NCBI GenBank assembly: GCA_021323655.1
Contig: JAJPKO010000058.1
Coordinates: 1 to 64,000 of the forward strand
Length of the DNA stretch: 64,000 nt
Source of the DNA: Acidobacteriaceae bacterium
GTDB taxonomy: Bacteria > Acidobacteriota > Terriglobia > Terriglobales > Acidobacteriaceae
Reading direction: 5' to 3'
The notes under the pieces were generated by a model. It was not told where the DNA came from. It saw nothing but the letters and a program-made list of their open reading frames with translations, and made no database searches. This document shows, one piece after another, positions 10,295-18,246 of the stretch; the first letter of the stretch is position 1; the number at the start of each line of letters is the position of its first letter. A program made the translations under genes and the position numbers.

Positions 10295-11761
10295 TCAAGC
10301 GAGAAGAGCAGTGCGATAGCTCTCCTCGCAGTAAAGCAATGCCGCGCCGATGAGAGGAGCATCCTCACCAAGAGAAGATTTACAGAGATGCACCTTTTCA
10401 GATGTTAACTTATAAGCTCGATTCCGCACGAATTCACGGAGCGGATTCAGCAGAAGAGTGTCGGGCGCGTTAGATATCCCTCCGCTGATACTCACAATCT
10501 CAATGCTATTGAGATTGACGAGATTCACAATACCGATGCCAAGATAGCGGACGGCCTGATCTGTTATCTGCCTAGCCTCGACATCGCCGTGCACCGCCAA
10601 CTCGAAGACGTCCTCAACGCTGATGCATTCCTCATCTTTTTTGAGGCGCTGCGGCAGGTCTTTGATTACAGATCTCGCATCCCTCAGGATCGCCGAGCCG
10701 CCAGCGTACGCCTCCAGACACCCGCAGCGTCCGCAATTGCATGGCCGGCCATCGCTTTCGACGATCATATGCCCGAATTCGCCCGCAGTGTTGAGGCCGC
10801 CGTGAAAGATCGATCCATTCAACACCATGCCGCATCCGACCCCGGTACCTAATGTTATGCTGGCGACCGTCGACACGCCCTGCCCCGAGCCGACGAGGTA
10901 TTCTCCCCAGGCAGCCGCTCTCGTATCCTGCGTAACACAAACAGGAATATCGAAAGCTTTATGGATTGGTGCAATGATGTTGAAGTTGGCCAGATGCAGG
11001 TTTGGGGCGAACAGAATTACACCGGTCTTCGGCTCTACGGTTCCCGGAACTCCAATTCCTAAACTCTCAACGGATCTGAGTGCAGCGCCGCTCTCGTTCA
11101 GCAACCGGCGCACCCCAAACAGAATTGAATCGACGATTGCCGCATCTCCCTGGCCTGCCGGGGTCTTCTCCTTGGAGGATAACAAAACCTTTCCGGAAGC
11201 ATCCACCAATCCGAACTTGATATTGGTTCCACCGAGGTCGACGCCGATGCTCAGCTTTCCCTCGCAGGTGGCCCGCGGGCGAATCTGCTGAACGTCGCCG
11301 GCGGCTTTGTGCAGCTCGTATTGGCGAATCTTCTCAACCCGCTGAGCGTGGCGGCCACCCTCGAATGGCGTCTGCACCCATTCATCAACGATCATCTTGG
11401 CCAGTTCGATGCCTACGACCCGGGCTCCTAACGCAAGCACATTGGTATCGTTATGCAGCCGCGAAAGCCGGGCGGAGTAGGGCTCGCTGCATACGACTGC
11501 TCGAATGCCCGGCACTTTGTTGGCGCTGATCGAGATCCCAATGCCACTCCCGCAGCAAACAATCCCTCGTTCAAATTCTCCGCGCGCAACAGCTTCACCG
11601 ACCGCGAATCCAAAATCACAGTAGTCGACTCTTTCCGTATTGCATGTGCCGAAGTCGCGGACCTCGTAACCTTTCCCGGAAAGGTAGTTCTTGATCTCCT
11701 CCTTGAACGAAAAAGCGGCGTGATCTGAACCGACAGCAATCTTGCATTTCTCCTGGGTCAT
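10295..11761 (-). CDS. Fused RpiB-type aldose-6-phosphate isomerase and ROK sugar kinase (predicted allose-6-P isomerase/allokinase)
   Basis: 488 residues in two complete domains. Residues of about 5-150 are an RpiB/LacAB isomerase: VGSDHAAFSFKEEI, GIVCCGSGIGISISANKVPG with the active-site Cys, and RLHNDTNVLALGARV with the catalytic His. After a linker of about 18 residues, residues 168-488 are a ROK kinase: SIGVDLGGTNIKFGLVDASG (phosphate loop), LGIGVPGTVEPKTG, TLGTGVGCGMVLNG, the GEFGHM motif, and the zinc site with CNCGRCGCLEAYAGG. In E. coli, RpiB isomerises allose-6-phosphate to allulose-6-phosphate and the separate ROK protein AlsK phosphorylates allose. Here both activities would sit in one cytoplasmic chain. 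The transporter ends 16 bases upstream and an AlsE-like epimerase precedes that. RBS AAGGAAG. Other aldoses are possible. Confidence 0.87.
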   Translation of the reverse strand: MTQEKCKIAVGSDHAAFSFKEEIKNYLSGKGYEVRDFGTCNTERVDYCDFGFAVGEAVARGEFERGIVCCGSGIGISISANKVPGIRAVVCSEPYSARLSRLHNDTNVLALGARVVGIELAKMIVDEWVQTPFEGGRHAQRVEKIRQYELHKAAGDVQQIRPRATCEGKLSIGVDLGGTNIKFGLVDASGKVLLSSKEKTPAGQGDAAIVDSILFGVRRLLNESGAALRSVESLGIGVPGTVEPKTGVILFAPNLHLANFNIIAPIHKAFDIPVCVTQDTRAAAWGEYLVGSGQGVSTVASITLGTGVGCGMVLNGSIFHGGLNTAGEFGHMIVESDGRPCNCGRCGCLEAYAGGSAILRDARSVIKDLPQRLKKDEECISVEDVFELAVHGDVEARQITDQAVRYLGIGIVNLVNLNSIEIVSISGGISNAPDTLLLNPLREFVRNRAYKLTSEKVHLCKSSLGEDAPLIGAALLYCEESYRTALLA

Positions 11762-11777
11762 GCTTGGCTTCCTTACC

Positions 11778-12788
11778 TTATCGCACCATTGCCGTAACCA
11801 GCAGACTTAGGCCGGCAACAAACAGCACGAACATTGTTGTAATCATGACGATAGTACCGGTCGAGGCGCCGCGGAACTCTTTCCAGACAAACACACCCCA
11901 GATTGCCGCTACCATGGTGCCCCCCTGCCCTAGCCCATAGGCAATGGCAGGGCTGGCAGCCTTTGAAGCAATAAAGTTGGAGATCGTTCCCGCGCTGTTG
12001 ATTAATCCGCCGAGGACGCCTATCAAGTGATACCGGAATGACCCTCCGGCAAAATAGTCGGCGTAGGTAACCTTCTTTCCCTGGAAAGGGTGCGCCATGA
12101 GATAACTATTGAAGACCAGATTGGACAACAGAGATCCCAGAGAAAAGATCAGCACCGCCGCATAAGGCCCAAACTTGCTCGGATCGAGATGGGCATAATC
12201 GGCTGAGATAGACCGCTGCACAAGGTAATAGAACAAGCCCATCAGGATGCCGCCGGATAAGGCGAGCAGGATACCTTTCGTGAGCTCGCCTTCAGGCCCC
12301 TGGTTTCCCTTCTGCCTCCGATACGCCAACGCATCCAGAATGATGGCAGATGTAATGCACGCGACCCCCACGAAAATCAGAACCGGATTGCCTTTGGGCT
12401 GGGCGACGTAGTTGATCGATACGCCTTCGACCAGGGCGATTCCAATTCCGATGGGAAATGCGACCGCCATGCCGGCGATTGCGATCGCCGCCATGAACAG
12501 GATATTCGCGAGATTAAAAACAATACCGCCAAGGATTGCCCATGCGAAACTCATCCCGCTGCCTTGCGCCAGGTCAGCCAAAAGTCCCCGGCCGCTTGGG
12601 CCAAACGAGCCGAAGGTGAGCCCTACAATTAACGGAAGGACAAAATATCCGATTGCCTGATCCCAGTAGTAGAGCGAGAAGCCATAAGAATTTGGCTCTG
12701 CCTTGAGCGTGTTCGCATGTGAACCCCAGCAGAACATCGTCAGGACGCAAAGGGCTACGGCTACACCGTAGGAGTGGGCGAGCATCAT
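11778..12788 (-). CDS. GRP/RhaT-like sugar permease
   Basis: 336 residues with about ten hydrophobic segments and two related halves, as in the drug/metabolite superfamily group that includes glucose/ribose uptake (GRP) and rhamnose permeases. Clear features are MFCWGSHANTLK in the first helix, a conserved VFNLANILFMAAIAIAGMAV, FPIGIGIALVEG, and near the end AYGLGQGGTMVAAIWGVFVWKEF. It should be an inner-membrane, ion-coupled sugar importer. Its start ATG overlaps the stop of the epimerase gene (ATGA), and the RpiB-ROK gene begins 16 bases after its stop. It is therefore translationally coupled in the operon and is probably the uptake step for the sugar the kinase phosphorylates. Confidence 0.82.
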   Translation of the reverse strand: MMLAHSYGVAVALCVLTMFCWGSHANTLKAEPNSYGFSLYYWDQAIGYFVLPLIVGLTFGSFGPSGRGLLADLAQGSGMSFAWAILGGIVFNLANILFMAAIAIAGMAVAFPIGIGIALVEGVSINYVAQPKGNPVLIFVGVACITSAIILDALAYRRQKGNQGPEGELTKGILLALSGGILMGLFYYLVQRSISADYAHLDPSKFGPYAAVLIFSLGSLLSNLVFNSYLMAHPFQGKKVTYADYFAGGSFRYHLIGVLGGLINSAGTISNFIASKAASPAIAYGLGQGGTMVAAIWGVFVWKEFRGASTGTIVMITTMFVLFVAGLSLLVTAMVR

Positions 12789-13474
12789 ATGCGGGACTCT
12801 TTTCCTTGCACGAGCTCCCTGACTGCCTCGGTTGCCCGGCGAATGTCATAACGTTTATCAAAGATGCTTGAGGTCCCGCACACCAACATCGTTGCGCCCG
12901 CTGAAAGCATTGCAGGAATATGCTGGAAGCTAACGTTCCCGTCTACTTGAATCTCAATGTCAGTGCGGCCTTTGGAGCGGAGCAAGTCACGCACATTCGC
13001 AATCTTGCGGAGCATGGCTGGCACAAGTTTTTGTCCCGCGAATCCAGGATTCACCGTCATCACGGTAATCAGATCGACATCGTCGAGAATATATTCAAGA
13101 ACGGTAAGCGGCGTCGAGGGATTAAGCGCAATACCCGGTCTGCCCCCTGCATCTCGAATCAACTGAAGGATCCGCTGCGCGTGATGCGTCGCTTCGAAAT
13201 GGATTGAAACGAACTCAGCGCCGGACGAGATTGCCCGTTCAACATATCGCTCGGGATCGGCGACCATTAGGTGGCAGTCCATCGGAATGGCGCAAAGGGC
13301 ACGAGCGAGCAGCATGATATCGAAGTTCAAAGCGAAGTTCGGGACGAAGTTCCCGTCCATAATATCGATGTGCAAATAATCGATGCCGGCTTCCACGAGC
13401 TGACTGATGTCCGCTGACAGGTTCCGAAAATCGGCGCACGCCAAGGACGCCTCAATATTCACCCTCCCCATCAT
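12785..13474 (-). CDS. alsE: Ribulose-phosphate/D-allulose-6-phosphate 3-epimerase family protein (AlsE-like)
   Basis: 229 residues, a cytoplasmic TIM barrel of the Rpe family. Metal and catalytic motifs are complete: YLHIDIMDGNFVPN, PMDCHLMVADPERY, VSIHFEAT, and EIQVDGNV followed by AGATMLVCGTSSIF. The phosphate-binding stretch reads ITVMTVNPGFAGQKLVPAML. As I recall, ribulose-phosphate epimerases have MSVNPGFGGQ here whereas E. coli AlsE has MTVDPGFAGQ, so the Thr and Ala favour allulose-6-phosphate 3-epimerase (product fructose-6-phosphate). It is the first gene of a three-gene operon (AAGGAGG ribosome site, spacing 7) with a sugar permease and the RpiB-ROK fusion, which supplies the preceding steps. 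A plain Rpe role cannot be excluded. Confidence 0.82.
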   Translation of the reverse strand: MMGRVNIEASLACADFRNLSADISQLVEAGIDYLHIDIMDGNFVPNFALNFDIMLLARALCAIPMDCHLMVADPERYVERAISSGAEFVSIHFEATHHAQRILQLIRDAGGRPGIALNPSTPLTVLEYILDDVDLITVMTVNPGFAGQKLVPAMLRKIANVRDLLRSKGRTDIEIQVDGNVSFQHIPAMLSAGATMLVCGTSSIFDKRYDIRRATEAVRELVQGKESRI

Positions 13475-13913
13475 TTAGCAGCCTCCTTGAAACTCCTCTA
13501 ACCCTTCTCTGCCGACTGACTGCTGGACATAATCCTGGGCTGGCTTCTGACCATTCTGAGACCGACAACCGTTTTCCATAAAATTGGACGCTCGCAACTA
13601 AATGATTATATCCGAAAGATTTCAAATCAAAATCGCAAAGAAAACGTGATCACTACGTCACATCCGTATTACGATCTTGCCGGGTCATGCCTCGTGCAAT
13701 CGGAGCAAACCCATCCTGGCGGAATGGGCCGCCCTATCAAATCCACGAGCTCTCGATGAATTCAGGTATTTTGGGGGGCTCTCCAGAAGAGCTGCTTCCG
13801 CCGGATTAACGCAAATCTGACTACGCCAGGGCGCGCCGTCGTCGACCAGTAAAACATCTAATCAACGAGTAGGGCAGACGCAGCCCTAAATCTGCAACAT
13901 CGTAGTACTATTT
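13475..13913 (-). promoter_or_regulatory. Upstream region of the alsE-like operon with a candidate repressor site
   Basis: About 440 bases without a gene between the SIS gene and the epimerase gene. At 13605-13618 (reverse complement CTTTCGGATATAAT) a TATAAT box overlaps CTTTCGG, which also occurs as CTTTCGGTATAAT on the reverse strand in front of the DeoR-type gene (5015-5003). It lies about 130 bases before the operon start. A TTTTGA with 16-base spacing could be the -35. Nothing else in the region is recognisable. Confidence 0.35.
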
Positions 13914-14978
13914 CTATCCAGCCAGCGTGACTACACGACTCAGATTGCGGGGTGAGTCAGGGTCGAGCCCCTTCTGCAATCCGAAATAACAACCAAGCAA
14001 CTGGCCCCAAACCAGATATACGACGAGCCGAGCTAACTCCGGAACACCCAGCGATAGCTCGATCGCTAGGTCTGCCGAGCTTCGGACAGCGGGAGTGAAC
14101 TTATTTGCAATCGCCAAGGTGGCCGCGCCCAACTCTTTCATCTCTATAAGCACAGCGCTTTCCTTTGCAAAACCTGCTTCAGAGAGCAGGCAGCCGACCA
14201 AAACCTTCTCAGAGACGATCGATTTTGGGCCATGCCGAAATTCCAGCGAGTGGAAGAACTGCGCATACGTCGAGGAGGATTCCATGATTTTGAGCGAGAC
14301 CTCTTCGGCGATCGGATAAAGCGGGCCTTGGGCCAGGAAGGTGACATCTTCAAAGCTCTGGCGAGCGAAATCTTCTGTTTGCGAGGCATAAAGCTCAAAC
14401 AGCCGGTTTAGCTCCGACGGAAGCGCATTTAGGGCTTCTATAAAATCGAGACGGCCAGCAAATTTGGCCGCTATATACTGCAGCGCAATCAGCATCGAGC
14501 TGAATGAGGAGGTCATCACCGTGCTTTCCTCAACTACGGGCAGTTTCAAAGTTCTGTGGGTCAGTTCCGCTAGTTCGTTTCCATCACAGGTTACGGCGAG
14601 GAATTGGATGCCCCTCTCCTTGAGAACTTCTCCGACTTCGAGCACTTCCGAAGTGCGTCCGGAGCGCGAAATCAGGACCGGAAAGACCGTAGGATTCCAG
14701 ACAGGAAGGTGCAATTCAGGAAATAACAGAATTTCTGAGGCAGGCACGGCGTTCGCCGGCACCGCTGCCAGATCTTTAAAAGAAGCGGCAGCGGCCTGCG
14801 CGAGATAATAGCTAGTTCCGCAGCCAACGAAGATCCACTGGAAAGAAAAGGGATCTTTGTCGGGCATAAGGATGTCCAGATTGGTATTGGCTAACGCTTG
14901 CAGACAACGTCGCCAGACAGCAGGTTGTCCATATATCTCTCGTAAGGTTCTTTCTCCTGCTTTCATCTGATTCTCCAT
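13914..14978 (-). CDS. Double-SIS-domain sugar-phosphate isomerase/deaminase (AgaS/GlmS-isomerase-like)
   Basis: About 354 residues with two SIS domains. The first has FVGCGTSYYLAQAAAASF and PVLISRSGRTSEVLEV, the second FLAQGPLYPIAEEVSLKIME, FHSLEFRHGPKSIV and the C-terminal DSPRNLSRVVTL. This is the arrangement of the isomerase half of GlmS and of stand-alone enzymes such as AgaS and FrlB that deaminate or isomerise amino-sugar or fructosamine 6-phosphates. The catalytic Glu is probably in the VSLKIMESS segment. I use ATG 14978 (MENQMKAGERT), preceded by GGAG; an upstream ATG at 15050 would add an unlikely hydrophobic extension. It lies between a secreted beta-helix enzyme and the alsE-like operon, which suggests that the locus also handles an amino sugar. 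Substrate unknown. Confidence 0.8.
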   Translation of the reverse strand: MENQMKAGERTLREIYGQPAVWRRCLQALANTNLDILMPDKDPFSFQWIFVGCGTSYYLAQAAAASFKDLAAVPANAVPASEILLFPELHLPVWNPTVFPVLISRSGRTSEVLEVGEVLKERGIQFLAVTCDGNELAELTHRTLKLPVVEESTVMTSSFSSMLIALQYIAAKFAGRLDFIEALNALPSELNRLFELYASQTEDFARQSFEDVTFLAQGPLYPIAEEVSLKIMESSSTYAQFFHSLEFRHGPKSIVSEKVLVGCLLSEAGFAKESAVLIEMKELGAATLAIANKFTPAVRSSADLAIELSLGVPELARLVVYLVWGQLLGCYFGLQKGLDPDSPRNLSRVVTLAG

Positions 14979-15161
14979 ACTCTCCGATCCAAAATAAGTT
15001 CCCATTTCGCGAGTATATATAAGCGTAATAAAACGCAATAAAAAATTCAATTCATCGGTGCTTCAGAAAGCGATTGTCGCGGCGCGGTCCATCCACGAGC
15101 AACCATTCCGCCAATTCCTCGTATGATCGAAGTTAAGGCTGAAGTCTTCGAGATGGTGTGC

Positions 15162-17471
15162 CTACGGATTTTTCACGGGAGTGATAGACGGCAGCGGCTT
15201 CTCTCTAACCCCGCTCGCCTCGACGATGGGCCAGTGCGCGCGTAAGGGGCTTGCATAAGGCCCGATTTTATGGATCGGTATCGGAACAAAGCCCAACCGC
15301 AGAGCGGGTGAGTCTGGCCGCAGACGATAATCGTCATGGGCTGCATCCATAAACCCTGGATCGGCGATGATGGAATGGGTGTCCATGCCCTTCTTCCGCC
15401 ATTGTTGCCATTGCTTATCATGCGGGACATTTGGTAAATCCACATCCAGCGGCAGCCCATCGTGCCAGATCACGTTGTAATCAGAGTCCTGGATATCGAT
15501 GTTTTCAGCACCGGATTGAAGAAAAATTTTAGATGGCTGTGGGCTCGAGGGCGGTGGCAATGGCCAGTTCAGCGCATTCAACCTATTCTCCTTATAAAGG
15601 ACAATGTTGCGCAGGAATTTATCTCCTTGCATGCGAAGCATGGTTTGTGGATCGCTTGCCGCCCAGTTCCCGTATTTCTTATAAGCAGGATTCGCGCGAT
15701 ATTTGCTGAATTGCTTCAGCTGGTCTGCCTGTGACCCTTTGGCGAGCACACTAAAATCGACCTGGCATATATCTCCATCTACAATGATATTGTTTTCGAT
15801 CACATTGTCGCGACCGCCGTGCATCTTCACCCCACCCAATGGCGCTCGAACCAGAATATTGCCGTATACCTGCACACCGCTGGCGGTCTCGTCCAGGTAA
15901 ATGGCTGAACTGAAATAAGGCGAAATCCACATATTCTCTCTGCGGCCATAACCCAGCGTGTCCTCGATGAAGTTGTAGCGGATAACATTGCCTCTGTTCG
16001 ACCAACCCATACCGTAGAGATAAATTCCACCAGTGTCTTCGGTTTCTAGATTGGTGTCCCGGATGTGGTTGTATTCGATCATGCAATCAGCGCAGCCGGC
16101 AAAAATACCTAACCGCGTAGTGTCGTGGATCAGATTATGAGAAACACGCAACCCGACCCCATCCAGGTAGATTCCGCTGCCATGGCCATTCAGGATTCCA
16201 ATGTGGTGAATGTAATTGTTGTCGGCATAGTGGCCAGCTGGCTCAAGCGTATCGCGGCTTCCTCCCGATAATGCGATGCCGTTGTTATCGACATCGTAGA
16301 TGTCATTGCCAACCACCCCGCAGTTCTTTCCGCCGTCGATTCTGATTCCGGCGCCCGACTGAATCCCGGGTTCGGAGTTGGAGCCCAACCGCCCGCCAAT
16401 ATTCCGGATGCGATTGCCGGCGATCAGGCAATTTAGGCAATCGCGAACCAGAACCGCAGAGCTATCTGCGCCCTCCAGCGTAAATCCTCGGATTGTAATC
16501 CAGGCTGCGCCAGGCTCGATCTCAATCAGGTTCCCGGTCGTGGGCGCATAGATTGTCGCTCCCGCTATTGGAGAAGGTGGCCAAAAGTAAAGCGTCCAGG
16601 TTTTGCGATCCAACCACCATTCTCCCGGCCAGTCTAGTTCCTCGAACAGATTGCGCACATAGTAGCGATCCAGCGGGCGAATCGCATATTTTGCATCCTT
16701 GCCCAGAGTTATCGTCCTTGTCTCCCGGTTTACCGAGACGATCGGAAGCTCCTGGTTGATCCAGTTGAACCTCGGAAAGATAATCACCTCTCCGTCTGCC
16801 GGGTGTGCCCAGGTGCGCGCATCGCTTACCTTATATTGAAGCTGGTTTCTGCTGTCATCGGAGCGAGCTACAAACATGGGAATAGGCTTGCCGGCGACAT
16901 AGGCATATCCTCCCGTATATGCGTGCTCTGGATCGAAATTAGGGTAGCGAGCAAGGATCTGCCGGTGATCGTTAAAGAACAATTGGCGGAAATATATTCC
17001 GCGAAAGCCTTGCGCACCTACATCCGCTTTGAGAATCGCATTTCGGTAAGGATGAAAGCCTGTAATCGGTCTACCGCCGATGAGCACCGGCTTCTCCTTG
17101 CCATAGCTTTGATACACCACCGGCGCTTCCGCAGTACCGGAATCATCCGCAGTGAGCGAAAACGTTTGCGGAATCCAGTAAGTCCCGCCGCGGACCCACA
17201 CTGTGAACGGACGGCGAACCCCGTCTCTTTTGAGCTTTCGAATCTCATCTCGGGCGCATTCCAGCGTAGCGAATGGCCCCTCACTTCCCTTCCCAGTCGG
17301 GCTAGCTACTCGGCCAGACCATGAATCGTTTCCATTTGTGGCCACATAGAGATCCAGGGACTGGGCGGCTGCTGTACATGCTCCGCTGAACGAGAACGCG
17401 ATCCAGAGTATTGCCACCCATCGGACAGTCACATCCCGGAATAGCGATGTTCTATGCATTTGTGTACCCAT
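15162..17471 (-). CDS. Secreted right-handed parallel beta-helix protein (probable polysaccharide-active enzyme)
   Basis: About 769 residues from ATG 17471. A signal peptide covers roughly residues 1-37 (hydrophobic VAILWIAFSFSGACTAAAQS). The mature start DLYVATNGNDSWSG, then GPFATLECARDEIR and VWVRGGTYWIPQTFSLTADD is the standard opening of beta-helix proteins in the pectate-lyase/GH120 fold group. The middle has many short turns with Asn/Gly ladders (NCLIAGNRIRNIGG, NCGVVGNDIYDVDNNGIALS, DNNYIHHIG, NVIENNIIVDG). The C-terminal part (NVIWHDGLPLDV, DPGFMDAAHDDYRLRPDSPA) is also typical. It is probably periplasmic or extracellular and acts on a plant or microbial polysaccharide. The catalytic residues and the substrate cannot be read from sequence alone. 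Confidence 0.78.
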   Translation of the reverse strand: MGTQMHRTSLFRDVTVRWVAILWIAFSFSGACTAAAQSLDLYVATNGNDSWSGRVASPTGKGSEGPFATLECARDEIRKLKRDGVRRPFTVWVRGGTYWIPQTFSLTADDSGTAEAPVVYQSYGKEKPVLIGGRPITGFHPYRNAILKADVGAQGFRGIYFRQLFFNDHRQILARYPNFDPEHAYTGGYAYVAGKPIPMFVARSDDSRNQLQYKVSDARTWAHPADGEVIIFPRFNWINQELPIVSVNRETRTITLGKDAKYAIRPLDRYYVRNLFEELDWPGEWWLDRKTWTLYFWPPSPIAGATIYAPTTGNLIEIEPGAAWITIRGFTLEGADSSAVLVRDCLNCLIAGNRIRNIGGRLGSNSEPGIQSGAGIRIDGGKNCGVVGNDIYDVDNNGIALSGGSRDTLEPAGHYADNNYIHHIGILNGHGSGIYLDGVGLRVSHNLIHDTTRLGIFAGCADCMIEYNHIRDTNLETEDTGGIYLYGMGWSNRGNVIRYNFIEDTLGYGRRENMWISPYFSSAIYLDETASGVQVYGNILVRAPLGGVKMHGGRDNVIENNIIVDGDICQVDFSVLAKGSQADQLKQFSKYRANPAYKKYGNWAASDPQTMLRMQGDKFLRNIVLYKENRLNALNWPLPPPSSPQPSKIFLQSGAENIDIQDSDYNVIWHDGLPLDVDLPNVPHDKQWQQWRKKGMDTHSIIADPGFMDAAHDDYRLRPDSPALRLGFVPIPIHKIGPYASPLRAHWPIVEASGVREKPLPSITPVKNP

Positions 17472-17759
17472 GATCCTCAATTTGCCGAAAGAAGAGGTCC
17501 AGCTTGCTGAAAACCCTTGGAAATCTCTCCCCAAAACCGGGGGCCGCCGCACTCCTGGCAGATAATCGAAACCGAACCCAAAATATTCGTAATCTTATGA
17601 TAGAAAGATACTACAAAGAGCGTTAACATGCGAAAGGCTTATAAACAATAAACCGATCTAACAATATGTTTAGAGGGTGCCTATGATGAGGAGCAGTATG
17701 TTTGCTCCCCGGCAATGCCAACCCTCGATCTCGCCGGAGCGTTCCACGCAACAAAAGTC
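17472..17759. other. Intergenic region, no gene supported
   Basis: About 290 bases between the start of the beta-helix gene and the end of the enolase-superfamily relic, both on the reverse strand. The stretch near 17580-17640 is AT-rich and probably holds the beta-helix promoter, but no clear -35/-10 pair stands out. Confidence 0.4.
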
Positions 17760-18214
17760 CTTTTCTGTACGTCCCGTGGCTTCCGTGAGCGGAGTCGCCG
17801 TTGAGGTTACGCTCGCCAATATGCGAGGACGCGGTCGCGGTAGCATCCGCCGAGCAGGCCGCCCACGGATTGTTGCGCGGCCTTTCCCAGAATGTCCCAG
17901 AGGGCGATATTGATACCGCTGATGGTATGGGTGACGGCACCGCCTCGTCCAAGCCAGAATGTGTTGGCATTAAGCTTTTCGGTCACACGCTCCGGCTCCA
18001 GCGGATTTTCTCCAAGATAAAGCGGTTCGAGCATAGCTAAAGCGCCGTGAGCCAGCAAATCATTGGTTGAAATTGAACCCCGGCCCGTAAGGCTGGCATC
18101 GGTATGGACGGCGATGAGTGTGTGCACGCAGTCATTCGGCTTGATCTCATTGGCCCATCCTCCGGGAGGAGCGCTGCCGCGCAGGCTCGCTACCCATATT
18201 TTCGTAATCTTCAT
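17760..18214 (-). pseudogene. Truncated and frameshifted enolase-superfamily (mandelate racemase/muconate lactonizing) gene
   Basis: The reading frame from 18214 gives 135 residues with the N-terminal capping domain of this superfamily: MKITKIWVASLRG, then HTLIAVHTDASLTGRGSIST, then the helix ISGINIALWDILGKAAQQSV and the loop GGLLGGCYRDRVLAY. It stops at TAA just after the position where the barrel should begin. Removing two bases lets the frame continue RVLAYASVTSTATPLTEA, like true homologues, but the similarity fades within 20-30 codons and the roughly 250-residue metal-binding barrel is missing. It must be inactive. It lies 32 bases downstream of an intact APC permease on the same strand, so the two probably once formed a catabolic operon. 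Confidence 0.75.
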
Positions 18215-18246
18215 GCCACGATCTCCTTTTCGAGGACGGCCATGCT

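Noticed and set aside
17807-18214. Reading the enolase-superfamily frame as a functional small protein
   Set aside because: It contains only the capping domain, stops at the barrel junction and can be extended by a two-base shift, so a broken gene is the better explanation.
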